Shown piece after piece: positions 17,633 to 26,756 of a DNA stretch of 64,000 nucleotides. How positions within the stretch are numbered: the stretch's first letter is position 1; every line of letters starts with the position of its first letter. A model generated the notes under the pieces. It was given only the letters and a program-made list of their open reading frames with translations, did not search any database and was not told where the DNA came from. Source of the DNA: Halogeometricum sp. S1BR25-6 (GTDB lineage: Archaea; Halobacteriota; Halobacteria; Halobacteriales; Haloferacaceae). The stretch is from positions 372,001 to 436,000 of the forward strand of contig NZ_JAMQOP010000001.1 in NCBI RefSeq assembly GCF_031624495.1, read 5' to 3'. A program made the translations under genes and the position numbers.

Positions 17633-18505
17633 ATGAACTCCGACCGACGGACGTTCCTGCACGGTCTCGGTGTCGCCACCGCGGGAAGTATCGCCCTTAG
17701 TTCCACCACGGCGGCGAAGAGAGGTGGATTTCCGCCTTCCGGCACGACCGCGTGGGGAGAGTCCTACGAAATCGGCGAGGGAGAGATCAGCACCTTCTCG
17801 ACGGTGACCCCGTCGGGAAATCCGAAGTATGTGGGCATCCACCTCTCCGACGGCGCTCTCGCTGACCTCCCGTACGCGGATGCCTTCGAGGACGGTGAGG
17901 TCGAAGACGGTGTACAGAATCACGGCTTCTGGTCGCTGCCGTTCGATCTCGACTTTCCGGACGACGTGCCGGCACCGTTCGAGTACGCCGGTCTCGGGTG
18001 GAACCCCCAGGGTCACACGCCCAAGGACGTCTACACGAAACCTCACTTCGACGTCCACTTCTACTTCGAGAACCGGAACACCATCGGCGATATCGGAATC
18101 AATCCCGAGACCGGCGAGCCGTACGTTATCGACGCCGAGGACATCGCGGACGGTCAGATTCCCGACGGATACTCCCTGCTCGAGGGCGGACTCGTCGTCC
18201 CCACCATGGGCGCCCACCTCGCCCCGACAGACGCTCCCGAACTCGACGACGAGGAGTGGTTGGAGACGCTCATCTGGGGTGTGGCCGACGTCGACGGCGA
18301 CGACGCGTACGAACTCAACTTCATCGAACCGATGGTCACTGTCGACTACCTCGAGAACCACCTCCGCGGCGTCGTGCGTGATGCGGTCGCTCAACCGGAC
18401 GCTTATCCGCAGGACGGTCACTATCCGACCAGATACGAGATTCGTGATCTCGGGGGCGGCGGCGACGTCATCGCGCTGACCGACTTTGCGGAACGGCGGG
18501 CGTAG
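17633..18505 (+). CDS. Tat-secreted protein of unknown function
   Basis: 290 residues. A twin-arginine signal is clear: NSDRRTFLHGLGVATAGSIA, with RRTFL near residue 5 and an Ala-rich h-region ending around ALSSTTAA. The mature acidic part has NHGFWSLPFDLDFPDDVPA and KPHFDVHFYFENRNTIGDIG, with several His and Asp residues that could bind metal. It has no membrane anchor, so it would be exported folded to the cell surface or medium. It lies just outside the integrated element. The family is not recognised. Confidence 0.75.
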   Translation: MNSDRRTFLHGLGVATAGSIALSSTTAAKRGGFPPSGTTAWGESYEIGEGEISTFSTVTPSGNPKYVGIHLSDGALADLPYADAFEDGEVEDGVQNHGFWSLPFDLDFPDDVPAPFEYAGLGWNPQGHTPKDVYTKPHFDVHFYFENRNTIGDIGINPETGEPYVIDAEDIADGQIPDGYSLLEGGLVVPTMGAHLAPTDAPELDDEEWLETLIWGVADVDGDDAYELNFIEPMVTVDYLENHLRGVVRDAVAQPDAYPQDGHYPTRYEIRDLGGGGDVIALTDFAERRA

Positions 18506-18569
18506 CGGCGCCTCAATCGTTTTTCCGCCTTTAACCGTTATTCGGCCGGGCGGTCAACGACCAATGGGG

Positions 18570-18667
18570 GCCGAAGAGAGAATCGAACCTCACTCGCTCA
18601 CTGCGTTCGCTCGCTGGTCCATCTCGCCGTACGGACTTTCCGCTCCTCACTTCGTTCGCAGACAGAA
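18570..18667. repeat. tRNA-like fragment plus palindromic core next to the left attachment site
   Basis: The sequence gagaatcgaacc near 18,585 resembles the T-arm of tRNA-His read on the minus strand. It is followed directly by cgctcactgcgttcgctcgc, the same core as at 8.1 kb, then ggtcc. About 70 bases later the true tRNA-His 3' fragment (the left att site) begins. The arrangement parallels the tRNA-Pro locus. Confidence 0.6.
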
Positions 18668-18713
18668 AGGTCCGGGTGCGAGAATCGAACCCGCGTCTCA
18701 GCCTCCACAAGGC
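18668..18713. repeat. Left attachment site (tRNA-His 3' fragment)
   Basis: 46 bases identical to 57,063-57,108, covering the tRNA-His sequence from the anticodon loop to the 3' end. It is only a fragment here: the 5' half of the tRNA is absent and the sequence changes abruptly after cacaaggc. This is the expected left junction for integration into the 3' part of a tRNA gene. Confidence 0.9.
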
Positions 18714-18841
18714 GGGTTCAAAATCTGACCATATATGCTTAGGTCTGTCTCTCCCACAGATGAGATTCTGTAGGCTGCTGAACGAGACTTATCCGCGTAT
18801 ACGTTATAATCCCGCGGTCGACTGAGCATATATGTATCGGC

Positions 18842-19087
18842 CTACGATTGCGCCGCTTCTATGACCTCATCGTCGACATCAAGGAAAGCTTCCCCTTTTG
18901 GCCCAAGTCGATATATCGCAGACTGAGGTGAATCTTTGACCACCCAACCTTTGTCCTGCATCTCACGTAAGACTCGACGTACTGTGTGCCTCTCGGGGGG
19001 CTGGAAGTGCAGCTCTCGCAGCTTAAATTTACCACGATTAACGAGCATAGTTAGAACCTCGTCCCAAGCGTCGTCACGAAGGGTCAT
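18842..19087 (-). CDS. Small winged-helix protein (paralog 1 of 3)
   Basis: 81 residues beginning MTLRDDAWDEVLTMLVNRGK. A helix-turn-helix is followed by a wing: KLRELHFQPPERHTVRRVL, then EMQDKGWVVKDSPQSAIYRL, then GPKGEAFLD. It is closely related to the protein at 31,295-31,540 and more distantly to that at 49,563-49,856. It follows the integrase gene on the same strand after 26 bases, so the two are probably co-transcribed. A role in controlling integration or excision is inferred only from position. Confidence 0.75.
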   Translation of the reverse strand: MTLRDDAWDEVLTMLVNRGKFKLRELHFQPPERHTVRRVLREMQDKGWVVKDSPQSAIYRLGPKGEAFLDVDDEVIEAAQS

Positions 19088-19113
19088 TAGCTGCGTTTAG
19101 GTTACGTCCGGTA

Positions 19114-20346
19114 TTATCGTTTATTGAACCATCGTCGCACTCCCGGAGTGTCTGTTTGGACATACCGCAGCGCTGTCTCAACACGGTTAATCCGTAACTG
19201 TGTCATCAGTGCACTAATTCCTGATTCATTTGCGATGTGAGTACCAACCCCCCGTCTTATCATGTACCAGCCATTCTCGCGATTCTCTACATCAATACCT
19301 GCTTCTCGCTGTAGAGGTATCATGACGCTACGTCTGAGCGTACTCTTGTTGTAAGGATTGCCCCTGTTGTTCAGCCAGATTTCTTCTCGCTCTTGCTTTT
19401 CGCCGTTTTCGTCTTCACAGTAGTACTCTGAACGCTCTGCTCGCTCTTCGAGCCAATGATTGAGCACCCGTACAGTATCTCGGGACAGCTCACATCGCCA
19501 GTTGTTTTTCCCGTCTTTGGTGTCCTCTGTATGAGGTATGCTGAGGAAGGCGTCATCGGGGTCCTCAATATTGAGCCACGACATTTTCGACTCCCTGATT
19601 TCGTTCGGTCGGAATCCAACGTCGCAACTGACGTAGACGAGACTTGGTATTAACCACGAATCTGCCCCATCCCAATCTTCATCTCTCAGTTCGTACTTCG
19701 GTTTTCCAAGCCTCTGAGAGAGATGCACTGCCCATTCCTCGGCCTCCTCTGGGGACAGGCTCTCTTCAGATGGAACAGTGTGTATCTTCAACGAGGCTGA
19801 CTTGAGCCTCTTCAGCTCTGTTGGCGTGTTCCAATCTGTGAACTTCGAATTCTTCTTCTGCTCGTTGATTCTCTTGTAAATCTTCTCACTCTTCGGGATA
19901 CTCCACTCTATACTCTGGTATTTGAGAATGAGAGCAACGTTGTTAACTGTCCTTCTATTTGTACTAAGCTGGTTATCATTCTGTAAGAGCTCGAACCAAT
20001 ACTCATTGAGGTGGCTCTTGCTGAACTTGGTGGTAAAGCTGTACTTCCCGTAGAACCACTCACAGAACCGGTCAACACGATTGATTATATCTCGCATTGA
20101 ATTCGGCGAGTAACCTTCTCGGAAGTAAGGTTCTTTACCCCGGTCGTAGGCCCAACACGCAAAGTCAAGCCGCCACTGTTTGAACAGCTCTAACTCTTTG
20201 CGATTGAGATTTTTCCTTATCTCTTCACGGACTGGGGGAAGCCCCAGTTCTTCTTCGGTGTATTCCGGCACCGGAACATCCTCGAACGGATTGTCTTCGT
20301 CAAACGGGTTCTCTTCGTCGAATGGATTGTCTTTGTCGACTGCCAT
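19114..20346 (-). CDS. Tyrosine recombinase (integrase) of the element
   Basis: 410 residues. The C-terminal catalytic domain has the conserved Arg in DVGFRPNEIRESKMSW, the R-x4-H motif in MIRRGVGTHIA (about Arg365 and His370), and the nucleophile in ALRYVQTD (about Tyr395). The N-terminal core-binding helical domain is also present. The first ~25 residues hold three D/E-NPF-D/E repeats, which is odd. Its position next to the left tRNA-His fragment makes it the integrase of this element. It starts at an ATG, with a TATA-rich region upstream (20,380-20,420). Confidence 0.9.
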   Translation of the reverse strand: MAVDKDNPFDEENPFDEDNPFEDVPVPEYTEEELGLPPVREEIRKNLNRKELELFKQWRLDFACWAYDRGKEPYFREGYSPNSMRDIINRVDRFCEWFYGKYSFTTKFSKSHLNEYWFELLQNDNQLSTNRRTVNNVALILKYQSIEWSIPKSEKIYKRINEQKKNSKFTDWNTPTELKRLKSASLKIHTVPSEESLSPEEAEEWAVHLSQRLGKPKYELRDEDWDGADSWLIPSLVYVSCDVGFRPNEIRESKMSWLNIEDPDDAFLSIPHTEDTKDGKNNWRCELSRDTVRVLNHWLEERAERSEYYCEDENGEKQEREEIWLNNRGNPYNKSTLRRSVMIPLQREAGIDVENRENGWYMIRRGVGTHIANESGISALMTQLRINRVETALRYVQTDTPGVRRWFNKR

Positions 20347-20584
20347 CTGTTTCTTACCTCACCACTGCGATGAGGCCTGACCAAATATGCTTTACTATCT
20401 ACCCCGCGACTATATAGATGGCGTTTTCATGACTCTGGAGGCTTGTGAACGCGCTATACAAAATCTACTGTATTTTAAAACCACTCATATTTGCATGGGT
20501 GGGGGTACTGAACCTCGGGTCAACTGTGTGATGGCTGGGTAACACAGCGACGACATTTTGCCAGATGCCACTGTCAGTGACAGT

Positions 20585-21016
20585 ATGACTGGAAAGAGTG
20601 GGAAGAGCCCTGAAGAGATAGCTGAGATTACTGGCGGAGATATCGAGGAGATTCGCGCAGCGTTTGAGTCTGTCCGGATAATTCGAGCTCCGGAAAATAC
20701 GGATACTGAGGACATTGCAACCCATGTCCGCTCAATAGCCGCTCGGAACGACCTGACTCTCGACAAGGTCATTGTCTACGGCTCGGTCGCTCGGCAGGAG
20801 GCAACTTCTGAGAGCGATGTTGACCTCGTCGTTGTCTCTGCTGACTTTGTTGATGTGGGTTTTCACGAGCGCGCAGGCGGCATCTACTGGGAATGGGATA
20901 CTGACCGCTATCCGGTTCCGGACCTTATCGCACTGACGCCGGAAGAATTCGAGCAACGGAGGATGCGGGAAGGAGATGTGGTTCAAATTGCCGCTCAACA
21001 GGGACTACACTTCTGA
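20585..21016 (+). CDS. MNT-type nucleotidyltransferase domain protein
   Basis: 143 residues from the ATG at 20585. The first ~60 residues are helical and polar (SPEEIAEITGGDIEEIRAAF), possibly a helix-turn-helix. The rest is a minimal nucleotidyltransferase: VIVYGSVARQEATSESDVDL holds the GS-x10-DxD-type motif. No HEPN partner is adjacent. The C-terminal part (DLIALTPEEFEQRRMREGD) resembles the protein at 50,115-50,450. It is probably an antitoxin-like or AMP-transferring enzyme. Confidence 0.7.
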   Translation: MTGKSGKSPEEIAEITGGDIEEIRAAFESVRIIRAPENTDTEDIATHVRSIAARNDLTLDKVIVYGSVARQEATSESDVDLVVVSADFVDVGFHERAGGIYWEWDTDRYPVPDLIALTPEEFEQRRMREGDVVQIAAQQGLHF

Positions 21017-21336
21017 ATCGCCCATCTGAAATTTCGTGTTCTTTCAGTAGACGCTTCAAGTGGTCGTGGGCACTGAGGCTCTCAACCCTTTCATCCATCA
21101 CCTGTTCCGAATATCTCTTCAAGTTCTCTGGTCGAATACCCGTACTTCTGGTTGCTTTCGCGGGCGAGTCGAATTGATTCGATTTGCTTCTGGGTCTCGG
21201 TTTTGCCGTCAGTCATGTGCGTCAAGCTCTGTTAGGATTTCGTCGATACTGTGGGATATATGTCTTCTTTCGTTCACTCAGTTCGGGATGTGTACGCGAG
21301 CAGATGCTGTTGAAGACGAATGCTATCATAGTCCAA

Positions 21337-21882
21337 TGGCTCTGTCGATGATAGTTTGTTGAGGCCGTGCTGAATAGAGAGCGCGAATCGGTCAGCGGTT
21401 CCGCGCTCGACGTGACCGAACTGAATCGCTCAGTAGAGAGGGTGTATTGAGCAACAGGGCTTGAAAGAGAAACTATATTTATCCAAGAATTCTTATACTT
21501 TATACTATGGAAATTGACTATCGGGATGGGGTTACTATCGCGGCTTCCTCGATGGGTATGTTGCTCGGGGCGCTTGTTGCGTTCGCTTTCGAGTCCGAGC
21601 TTGTTCTTGTCTGGATGGTTGCAGGGCTTGTTGCTGGTGCAGGTATTAGCGCGTATCTCTTTTACATCGACGAAAAGTCTCTCTAACCAACTTGCATCCT
21701 CTAGTCAGCACAAATACAGACATCACTGAGACCAGATAAAACGTTCAGCGATAGATTCGCACGTCCCTATTGAACGGCTATTTCGCAAACAACGGCGTGA
21801 AACCAATCCAGTCGTGTGCTGAATACACCCTCTGTAGTCAGCACGCAACTTCTATCAGTATTTGAGGGTTTCAACAGAGCCG
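21337..21882. mobile_element. Cargo element E1 (546 bp) with left and right ends
   Basis: The left end reads tggctctgt then gatagtttgttgaggccg and gctgaatagagagcgcgaat. The right end reads gctgaatacaccctctgtag ... gagggtttcaacagagccg. The termini are inverted copies of ggctctgttgaa. The same ends occur at 26.6-27.5, 28.7-30.5 and 52.2-52.6 kb around different genes. In E1 the left end has lost about 16 bases just inside the terminus. No transposase is encoded; the only gene is a 59-residue membrane protein. Confidence 0.65.
21507..21686 (+). CDS. Two-pass small membrane protein, cargo of E1
   Basis: 59 residues starting MEIDYRDGVTIAASS, with hydrophobic segments MGMLLGALVAFAF and LVLVWMVAGLVAGAGISAYLF, and the short polar tail YIDEKSL. 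An aactatattt TATA-like block lies about 27 bases upstream, supporting leaderless expression. The cargo of element E4 is also a 59-residue two-pass protein, but their sequences are not clearly alike. Function is unknown. Confidence 0.6.
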   Translation: MEIDYRDGVTIAASSMGMLLGALVAFAFESELVLVWMVAGLVAGAGISAYLFYIDEKSL

Positions 21883-21994
21883 CTTTGTAGTACCCAGAGA
21901 AAACGCTAAGGTGCAGTGAGGTTGGGGCCGTTACAGCGGAAATGCGCGCTCATCATCGGGTAGATTCGAGTCAGTTGGAACCCAACTGGAGACC
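21687..21994. other. Spacer holding the right end of E1
   Basis: This 308-base gap contains the right end of element E1 (about 21,765-21,882) and then the upstream region of the next gene. No additional gene is supported. Confidence 0.5.
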
Positions 21995-22594
21995 ATGCAA
22001 AACGCCTCGAATACTCCACAGTTCATGGATACTGCTCAGAGCTTCTTTGCCGTTGGAGAGTTGCTAAGCAAGTCCGACCTCCCTCGCTTGTATACTGACT
22101 TGCTGATTAACTCGCCAACGACACTCGCTGCTTCACAAGAGAGATTAGAGCTCTCAGAGAACACTACTCGCAGTTGCGCGACGACACTGTTCGAGATTGG
22201 TCTTGCTGAGCAGACAGAGGGCGAGTGGACTGTATCTACTGTAAGCGGCAGTTGGACTATAGAGGCTACTATCGAGATTGGGCCAGTCGTTATCGCGGCC
22301 TACGGCGCAACGAACGTCGATGATGACCTCGGTCGCTATACCGACCGTCACGGACGAGCAGCTCTCATTCCGGCTGTCCAAGCGACTGTCGATTATCTCA
22401 AAGGTGACCTGACGCGCCGGGGAGCGGCAGAGAAACTCGGTGTTTCGACGGTAGAAGGGATTGCAGTCACACAGGCAATTGAGCCAATTGTGGCTGTGGT
22501 ACGGGACGTTGACCCGCTATTCAGAGACGTTTTGTTCGAGGTCGACGTGCATGAGCGAGCGCTTGATAAAGCACCGTACCACGTTGTGAACTGA
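21995..22594 (+). CDS. Haloarchaeal helix-turn-helix regulator
   Basis: 199 residues. The N-terminal half looks like a winged helix (SKSDLPRLYTDLLINSPTTL, then AASQERLELSENTTRSCATT). The C-terminal half has a second helix-turn-helix-like stretch (LTRRGAAEKLGVSTVEGIAV). It begins MQNASNTPQFMDTAQSFFAV, a pattern I have seen in haloarchaeal HTH proteins of plasmids. It is likely a transcription regulator; targets are unknown. It lies downstream of E1 and upstream of the convergent GIY-YIG gene. Confidence 0.6.
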   Translation: MQNASNTPQFMDTAQSFFAVGELLSKSDLPRLYTDLLINSPTTLAASQERLELSENTTRSCATTLFEIGLAEQTEGEWTVSTVSGSWTIEATIEIGPVVIAAYGATNVDDDLGRYTDRHGRAALIPAVQATVDYLKGDLTRRGAAEKLGVSTVEGIAVTQAIEPIVAVVRDVDPLFRDVLFEVDVHERALDKAPYHVVN

Positions 22595-22654
22595 GATAGT
22601 TCGCGAAACGCGTACGTCGGTAGTCTTCCGACGAACTCAAAGCTTGAACAGGCT

Positions 22655-22930
22655 TCAACGCGTATTTCTTGGAACAACTTCCCTCAGGAATGGCATTAAG
22701 ATGTTTTCAGGGTCAATGTACCCTTCGACGAGCGTCCCAGTGCGAGGCTGGTTGCATGCTGATGTTAGTGTGTAGGAGTTGTTCTCCAGAGTGGCACCGA
22801 TAATGCGTGCATAGAGTTCTCCCACCGTGACCCTTGCCGAGTTGTCTGGTTCGAATAGAATTTCTGCTGTCTCAAGCCTACAGCTGGTAAACGTAGTCGT
22901 TTGGGAATCTATCTCGTAGTTGGTTTGCAA
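22655..22930 (-). CDS. Possible small hypothetical protein
   Basis: 91 residues, overlapping the 3' end of the GIY-YIG gene by 53 bases in another frame. No motif is recognised. Composition is ordinary (VTVGELYARIIGATLENNSY), and the frame ends before a non-coding gap. It could be a real overlapping gene with a later start, or chance. Confidence 0.3.
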   Translation of the reverse strand: MQTNYEIDSQTTTFTSCRLETAEILFEPDNSARVTVGELYARIIGATLENNSYTLTSACNQPRTGTLVEGYIDPENILMPFLREVVPRNTR

Positions 22931-23411
22931 CTTCTTTCTCAGCTCTCATCGCTTCTTGGAATGATGGCCACCACGATACGTCAAGCAACCGTACAGGGCG
23001 GAAGACCGTCGTGAAATGTGCTCCCGCGTTACCGGGTGAGTTCAGATGCTGATTGAGACGATTCAGTAGGTTGACCGTCATTCCGACGTAGATGAGCCTG
23101 TTCGCCTCATCCACGTGGCCCTCCCAAGGCTTGCCAACTCGTCCGAGATAGTTCAACGCAGTCTGCCTGTACGATGAATTCTTGAGACACTCCAGCACGT
23201 ATACCGCATCTGTTCTAGGCTCTCCTGTACAGAAAGGGAGGCATTCGGCAACGATAGTAGAGGGACTGGTCTCGTGAATGAATGGTGCGGGGACTCCTGA
23301 CTCTTCATAGCTGTCTGAAGGAATGCGGTTGACCACATCTTGGACGAGGTCAGTGAGAGCCTCACGCCGGTGAGACGGAACAATTGGGGACCCATCGGCG
23401 CAGTAGTGCAT
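22878..23411 (-). CDS. GIY-YIG nuclease domain protein
   Basis: 177 residues. The C-terminal ~100 residues show the GIY-YIG fold: AVYVLE with a following long insertion, then RLIYVGMTVNLLNRLNQHLN (the YVG strand and the Arg of the active site), and then SFQEAMRAEKEVANQLRD with the conserved Glu. The first ~65 residues are an extra domain of unknown role. Such single-domain nucleases are common on mobile DNA. It starts at an ATG, with an AT-rich region upstream. Confidence 0.75.
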   Translation of the reverse strand: MHYCADGSPIVPSHRREALTDLVQDVVNRIPSDSYEESGVPAPFIHETSPSTIVAECLPFCTGEPRTDAVYVLECLKNSSYRQTALNYLGRVGKPWEGHVDEANRLIYVGMTVNLLNRLNQHLNSPGNAGAHFTTVFRPVRLLDVSWWPSFQEAMRAEKEVANQLRDRFPNDYVYQL

Positions 23412-23675
23412 ATGTATCTTTGTTCCTAACTGTATCTCTGTATGATAAGTATTCTGCTCACTCCGACCTCTGTCTGGTGTCTACAGACTCCAACTGGAGT
23501 AAACGTCTGAGCTTAGCTCTTTGTGTTATCTGACAGGAAGCCAGTCAACAGTGGCTACGGCAGGCCACTCGTGCTTGTTCGAGGTACGAAGTCAAATTCT
23601 CGCGGTTGTACTACGCAGCTACTCAGCAAGTAGACCGTTTGACCGTAGGCTGCCGAAAAATTGAGCCCGGTTAGT

Positions 23676-24725
23676 TCAGTTCGCGTCTGCCCCGAGGACG
23701 CCCGTACCGGTTGCCGTCGCGCCTTGGTTCGCCGCGCTGACCGTGACCTGCGTTTTTTCCATCAGCACCGCCGGATGGTCGTTGGCGATACGCTGGAGTC
23801 CGGCGTATCCGACATTCTCTTCGGGCCACGTGGTCGGGTCGCCATTCGCATCGTAGAACGGGTAGCCGTCCTCGCCGTTCATCGCGAGCGGGTCGGCGTT
23901 CACGCTGTCGTCGTTGTGGCGGAGCGACACCGTAAATCGCAGACCGATGTGCGACTCCACTGTACTCCCGTCGTCGCTGCTGTCAAGGAGCGACGTGCCT
24001 CCAGCAGGACCGTAGGTGCCGTTCAGGAAGTTCCCACCACCGCTGACGCTGATGCCGCTGAGGTACTGTCCGGGGTTCTCTTGCCCTTGACTGTCCACGT
24101 CATCATTGCTCTCGGGGAGCCCCGCATATTCGGGTCGCCCGTGTTCGTCAGAGAACAGCATGATGGGCGGAATTTCCGAATCGGGGATGGACGTGCCTTT
24201 GAAGTAGTCGCCACTCCGATTCGTCAGTTCCGACGACCGACTGTACACGGGAGCCCTCCCGCTGTTGGGGTACGCACCGTGCGTTCCAGAGTCCGTGAGC
24301 GTCTCGGGGTAGTACTCGTTGTTGAACAGCCACGGCGTCTCTCGGAATACGGGGACGTAGCTGTCGTCGAGAAGCGGGTAGCCACCGTAGTCGTTCCCGA
24401 GTGCGTCGTAGATATCCTGCCGCAGGCCATCTATCTCAGCTTCCCAGTCGGGGTGGACTACACCGCCCGGTCCCTGTTCGAGACGTGCTTCGACGAGGAC
24501 ACGCAGTTTATCGACAGACTGGTCGAAGCCGTCCCACGTAACGCGCAGCTTCGGCTTGATGAAGACGTTCGAGATGTTACCCGTGTCGTTGGGGACGACA
24601 CCCGCGTCGTCGCTGTCGATAGTGAGCTCAGACGTAGCCGCGCTCGCGGAGAGCGACCCAACACCGATACCTGCAGTTGCGATTCCAGCCGCACCGATTC
24701 CTTTGATGAAAGTTCGTCGTTCCAT
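23676..24725 (-). CDS. Tat-secreted protein of unknown function on the element
   Basis: 349 residues. The signal MERRTFIKGIGAAGIATAGI contains the twin arginine followed by TFIKG, and the h-region ends near SLSASAA. The mature part is acidic and rich in Gly, Asp and Pro, with segments like SGISVSGGGNFLNG and VESHIGLRFTVSLRHNDDS. This suggests a beta-rich exported protein. No membrane anchor or catalytic motif is seen. It could be a surface protein or a structural protein of a virus-like particle; neither can be shown. Confidence 0.65.
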   Translation of the reverse strand: MERRTFIKGIGAAGIATAGIGVGSLSASAATSELTIDSDDAGVVPNDTGNISNVFIKPKLRVTWDGFDQSVDKLRVLVEARLEQGPGGVVHPDWEAEIDGLRQDIYDALGNDYGGYPLLDDSYVPVFRETPWLFNNEYYPETLTDSGTHGAYPNSGRAPVYSRSSELTNRSGDYFKGTSIPDSEIPPIMLFSDEHGRPEYAGLPESNDDVDSQGQENPGQYLSGISVSGGGNFLNGTYGPAGGTSLLDSSDDGSTVESHIGLRFTVSLRHNDDSVNADPLAMNGEDGYPFYDANGDPTTWPEENVGYAGLQRIANDHPAVLMEKTQVTVSAANQGATATGTGVLGADAN

Positions 24726-25203
24726 GTGTTTTCAGATTCGGACCCTCACCACCCCGTCACCCCAAACCGAGTGAGTGTGGCGGATGTCCGATATATCCCG
24801 ATAAGAGGTTGTCAGTATAGTTACAAGCAGAATCACGAAGCTCATCGCACGAATTAAGCACTCTTAACGAGTAATTGAGCGGTTCTGGGTAATCTTGGCA
24901 ATGCGGTTAACTACGAGCTTCACTCTATCAGGGACAACCATACCACAACCATCTAGACTTCCAAACTTCACCCGCACTCCATAATCAGCACTCCCACAAC
25001 AAAACATCAAAAAGGGTTTCAATAGGGTCAAGCATGGACTCGGGATGCTCAACGACTAATAGATGATTCACTCAGAAATCCTATTATCGGGAGTCAATTG
25101 ATGGGGTAGGCGAATTCTGTTCGATGTGTCGCGAACGTCGTAATGTGTAGTAGTAACTGAATCAAACCAGCAGATACAGATTCGAGAGAGCACCAGATAC
25201 TTC
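24726..25203. other. Intergenic region, no gene supported
   Basis: A 478-base AT-rich stretch. A short minus-strand frame (24,864-25,052) is Cys- and Val-rich and unlike haloarchaeal proteins, so it is not called. The right part holds several TATA-like blocks. No repeat of note was found. Confidence 0.5.
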
Positions 25204-25818
25204 TCAGGTATCCTCGTAGAACTCTTGCGTGAGGTCTACGCCAGCGCGTGACCTTTCTCGAAACTCGGCTCGCTTTGTTTCCATTACCTCCTTCGGTACG
25301 TCGCATTCGTGCAGAAGATAGCGAAGCGTTGCGACCTCGTAATAGATGTCCTCTAGCACGAAATCGGACATCCTCTGATACTTATTAGCAATGTCTTCAA
25401 CCTCACCTCTGAGCTCTTCTAGTTGCCCTCTGAGAGCAGACAGTGATTCCGCGAAATCATCGAACTGCTCTTCATCAAGGACAATCTGCGCGGTTTCGTC
25501 TTTGTCGTCGTCGAAGAAACCGTGATAGATTGTATCATGGGCGTATTGAGTTAGCTCCATGATTTTCGGCGGGTTGGCGTAAGCAGTCGTCTCATCATAT
25601 CCTGCGAGTTCCACAAGCCCGGCTCGTACGAGAATGCCATCTGAGCGAATTCTCTGTTCGACCTTGTGTTTCGGTAGACCCGTTTCACGTCGAATGACAG
25701 CAGAGTTCGCTTGGCGACGACGGTTGAGTACCTGAAGAATTGCTACCGAGGCACTATCGTAATCAGAGGCCGTCAATTTGGATGGGTCAGATGGGACGTT
25801 TGTCTTATTCGCCTTCAT
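25204..25818 (-). CDS. Winged-helix protein with coiled coil
   Basis: 204 residues from the ATG at 25818. A winged-helix domain (VAILQVLNRRRQANSAVIRR, then ETGLPKHKVEQRI) lies at about 20-90. An acidic coiled coil (DDFAESLSALRGQLEELRG, then EVEDIANKYQRMSDF) lies at about 115-165. Such proteins in haloarchaeal plasmids often act as dimeric DNA-binding regulators or in partition. The longer frame upstream is not used because its composition is unlike the rest. Confidence 0.65.
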   Translation of the reverse strand: MKANKTNVPSDPSKLTASDYDSASVAILQVLNRRRQANSAVIRRETGLPKHKVEQRIRSDGILVRAGLVELAGYDETTAYANPPKIMELTQYAHDTIYHGFFDDDKDETAQIVLDEEQFDDFAESLSALRGQLEELRGEVEDIANKYQRMSDFVLEDIYYEVATLRYLLHECDVPKEVMETKRAEFRERSRAGVDLTQEFYEDT

Positions 25819-26068
25819 AATTTTCAATCGGTGAACAACTGCAAAGATATTGTCCGCACCATTGTGCGTGGTATGTCTGGTACCTTGCACCGCCAACATA
25901 GAGACGCAGTATAGAACAGCATATAATGAGCTCCTCGACTTCCCTCTGTGGGGGCACCCCCGTCTAGAAGAGAAGTCACACGTTATGGACTGGTCTCTCT
26001 ACCGGTTCAACATCTCTGGATGCTACGATGACAAATACGATTATTGGTGTGCGACTCAAGAAACTAAT

Positions 26069-26191
26069 ATGGACTCGGACGACCGTGTGGAGGCGACAAC
26101 CGAAGACGCCAACGTTCGGTCAAATACAGTCCGACCGTGGCGGTATTCTCTCTTCCAGATACTCCGACGCTGGTTCGGAGGAGAAAACTAG
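26069..26191 (+). CDS. Possible 40-residue peptide
   Basis: Starts with an ATG (MDSDDRVEATTEDANV) and ends with a basic amphipathic segment (PWRYSLFQILRRWFGGEN). The acidic-then-basic pattern and the clear stop make it possible, but no family is recognised. A longer frame extends upstream with less convincing composition. Confidence 0.3.
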   Translation: MDSDDRVEATTEDANVRSNTVRPWRYSLFQILRRWFGGEN

Positions 26192-26251
26192 TTCTCATTA
26201 GTGGCGCTCCCGCTGGTACCACAGTTTGACACCCAGCACGGTGACCGTGGT

Positions 26252-26446
26252 CTAAGCAAGTGGATTCTGCTCCCGGGAACCGAATGACTGGAACAACAGC
26301 AGCCCGAGAGACACAGACATAGCAAACAGAGTAATGGCTGTCACGAGTTTGCCAGTCAAGGCACCAGACATAGCAGAGAGACTCAGACTAACCGTGAGAG
26401 CGGCAGTAGCAACGATGAGCATAGAGATTGGTCCCCTATTATCCAT
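26252..26446 (-). CDS. Two-pass small membrane protein
   Basis: 64 residues with two hydrophobic segments (MLIVATAALTVSLSL and VTAITLFAMSVSLGLLLF) separated by SAMSGALTGK. It starts at an ATG, and an AT-rich promoter region is just upstream. The family is unknown. It resembles in size and layout the cargo proteins of the E elements, but it lies outside their ends. Confidence 0.5.
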   Translation of the reverse strand: MDNRGPISMLIVATAALTVSLSLSAMSGALTGKLVTAITLFAMSVSLGLLLFQSFGSREQNPLA

Positions 26447-26756
26447 ACTGGAGAGGACGAACTCCCCACCAAAAATATCGACGACAGAGGGAATCCGTTA
26501 TTGATGTAGAGCTCACGCCACACAACTAGTCTGGCGCTTCCAAAGACAGGCCGCGGCACGAATCTATAGAGTTGGATTGAGCGCGAGAATTTTGAGGATG
26601 GCTCTGTTGAATCCCTCAGATACGGACAAGAGTTGTGTGCTGAATATAGAGGCTGTATGCAGCACGACGAGTTCGTTTATTTCAGGGGCTTCGTTCTGGA
26701 CTATCCGTTAGGAAGTTCGTGCGAATCTCTCATGCACTTCTGTCAGTTTGCATTTC
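26447..26756. other. Spacer with the right-type end of E2
   Basis: This 310-base gap is mostly the right-type end of the inverted element E2 (from 26,599), preceded by the promoter side of the small membrane-protein gene. No gene is supported. Confidence 0.5.

Noticed and set aside
24864-25052. Short frame in a spacer
   Set aside because: Composition (Cys, Val, Arg rich) is unlike the neighbours, and no start signal or family is seen.
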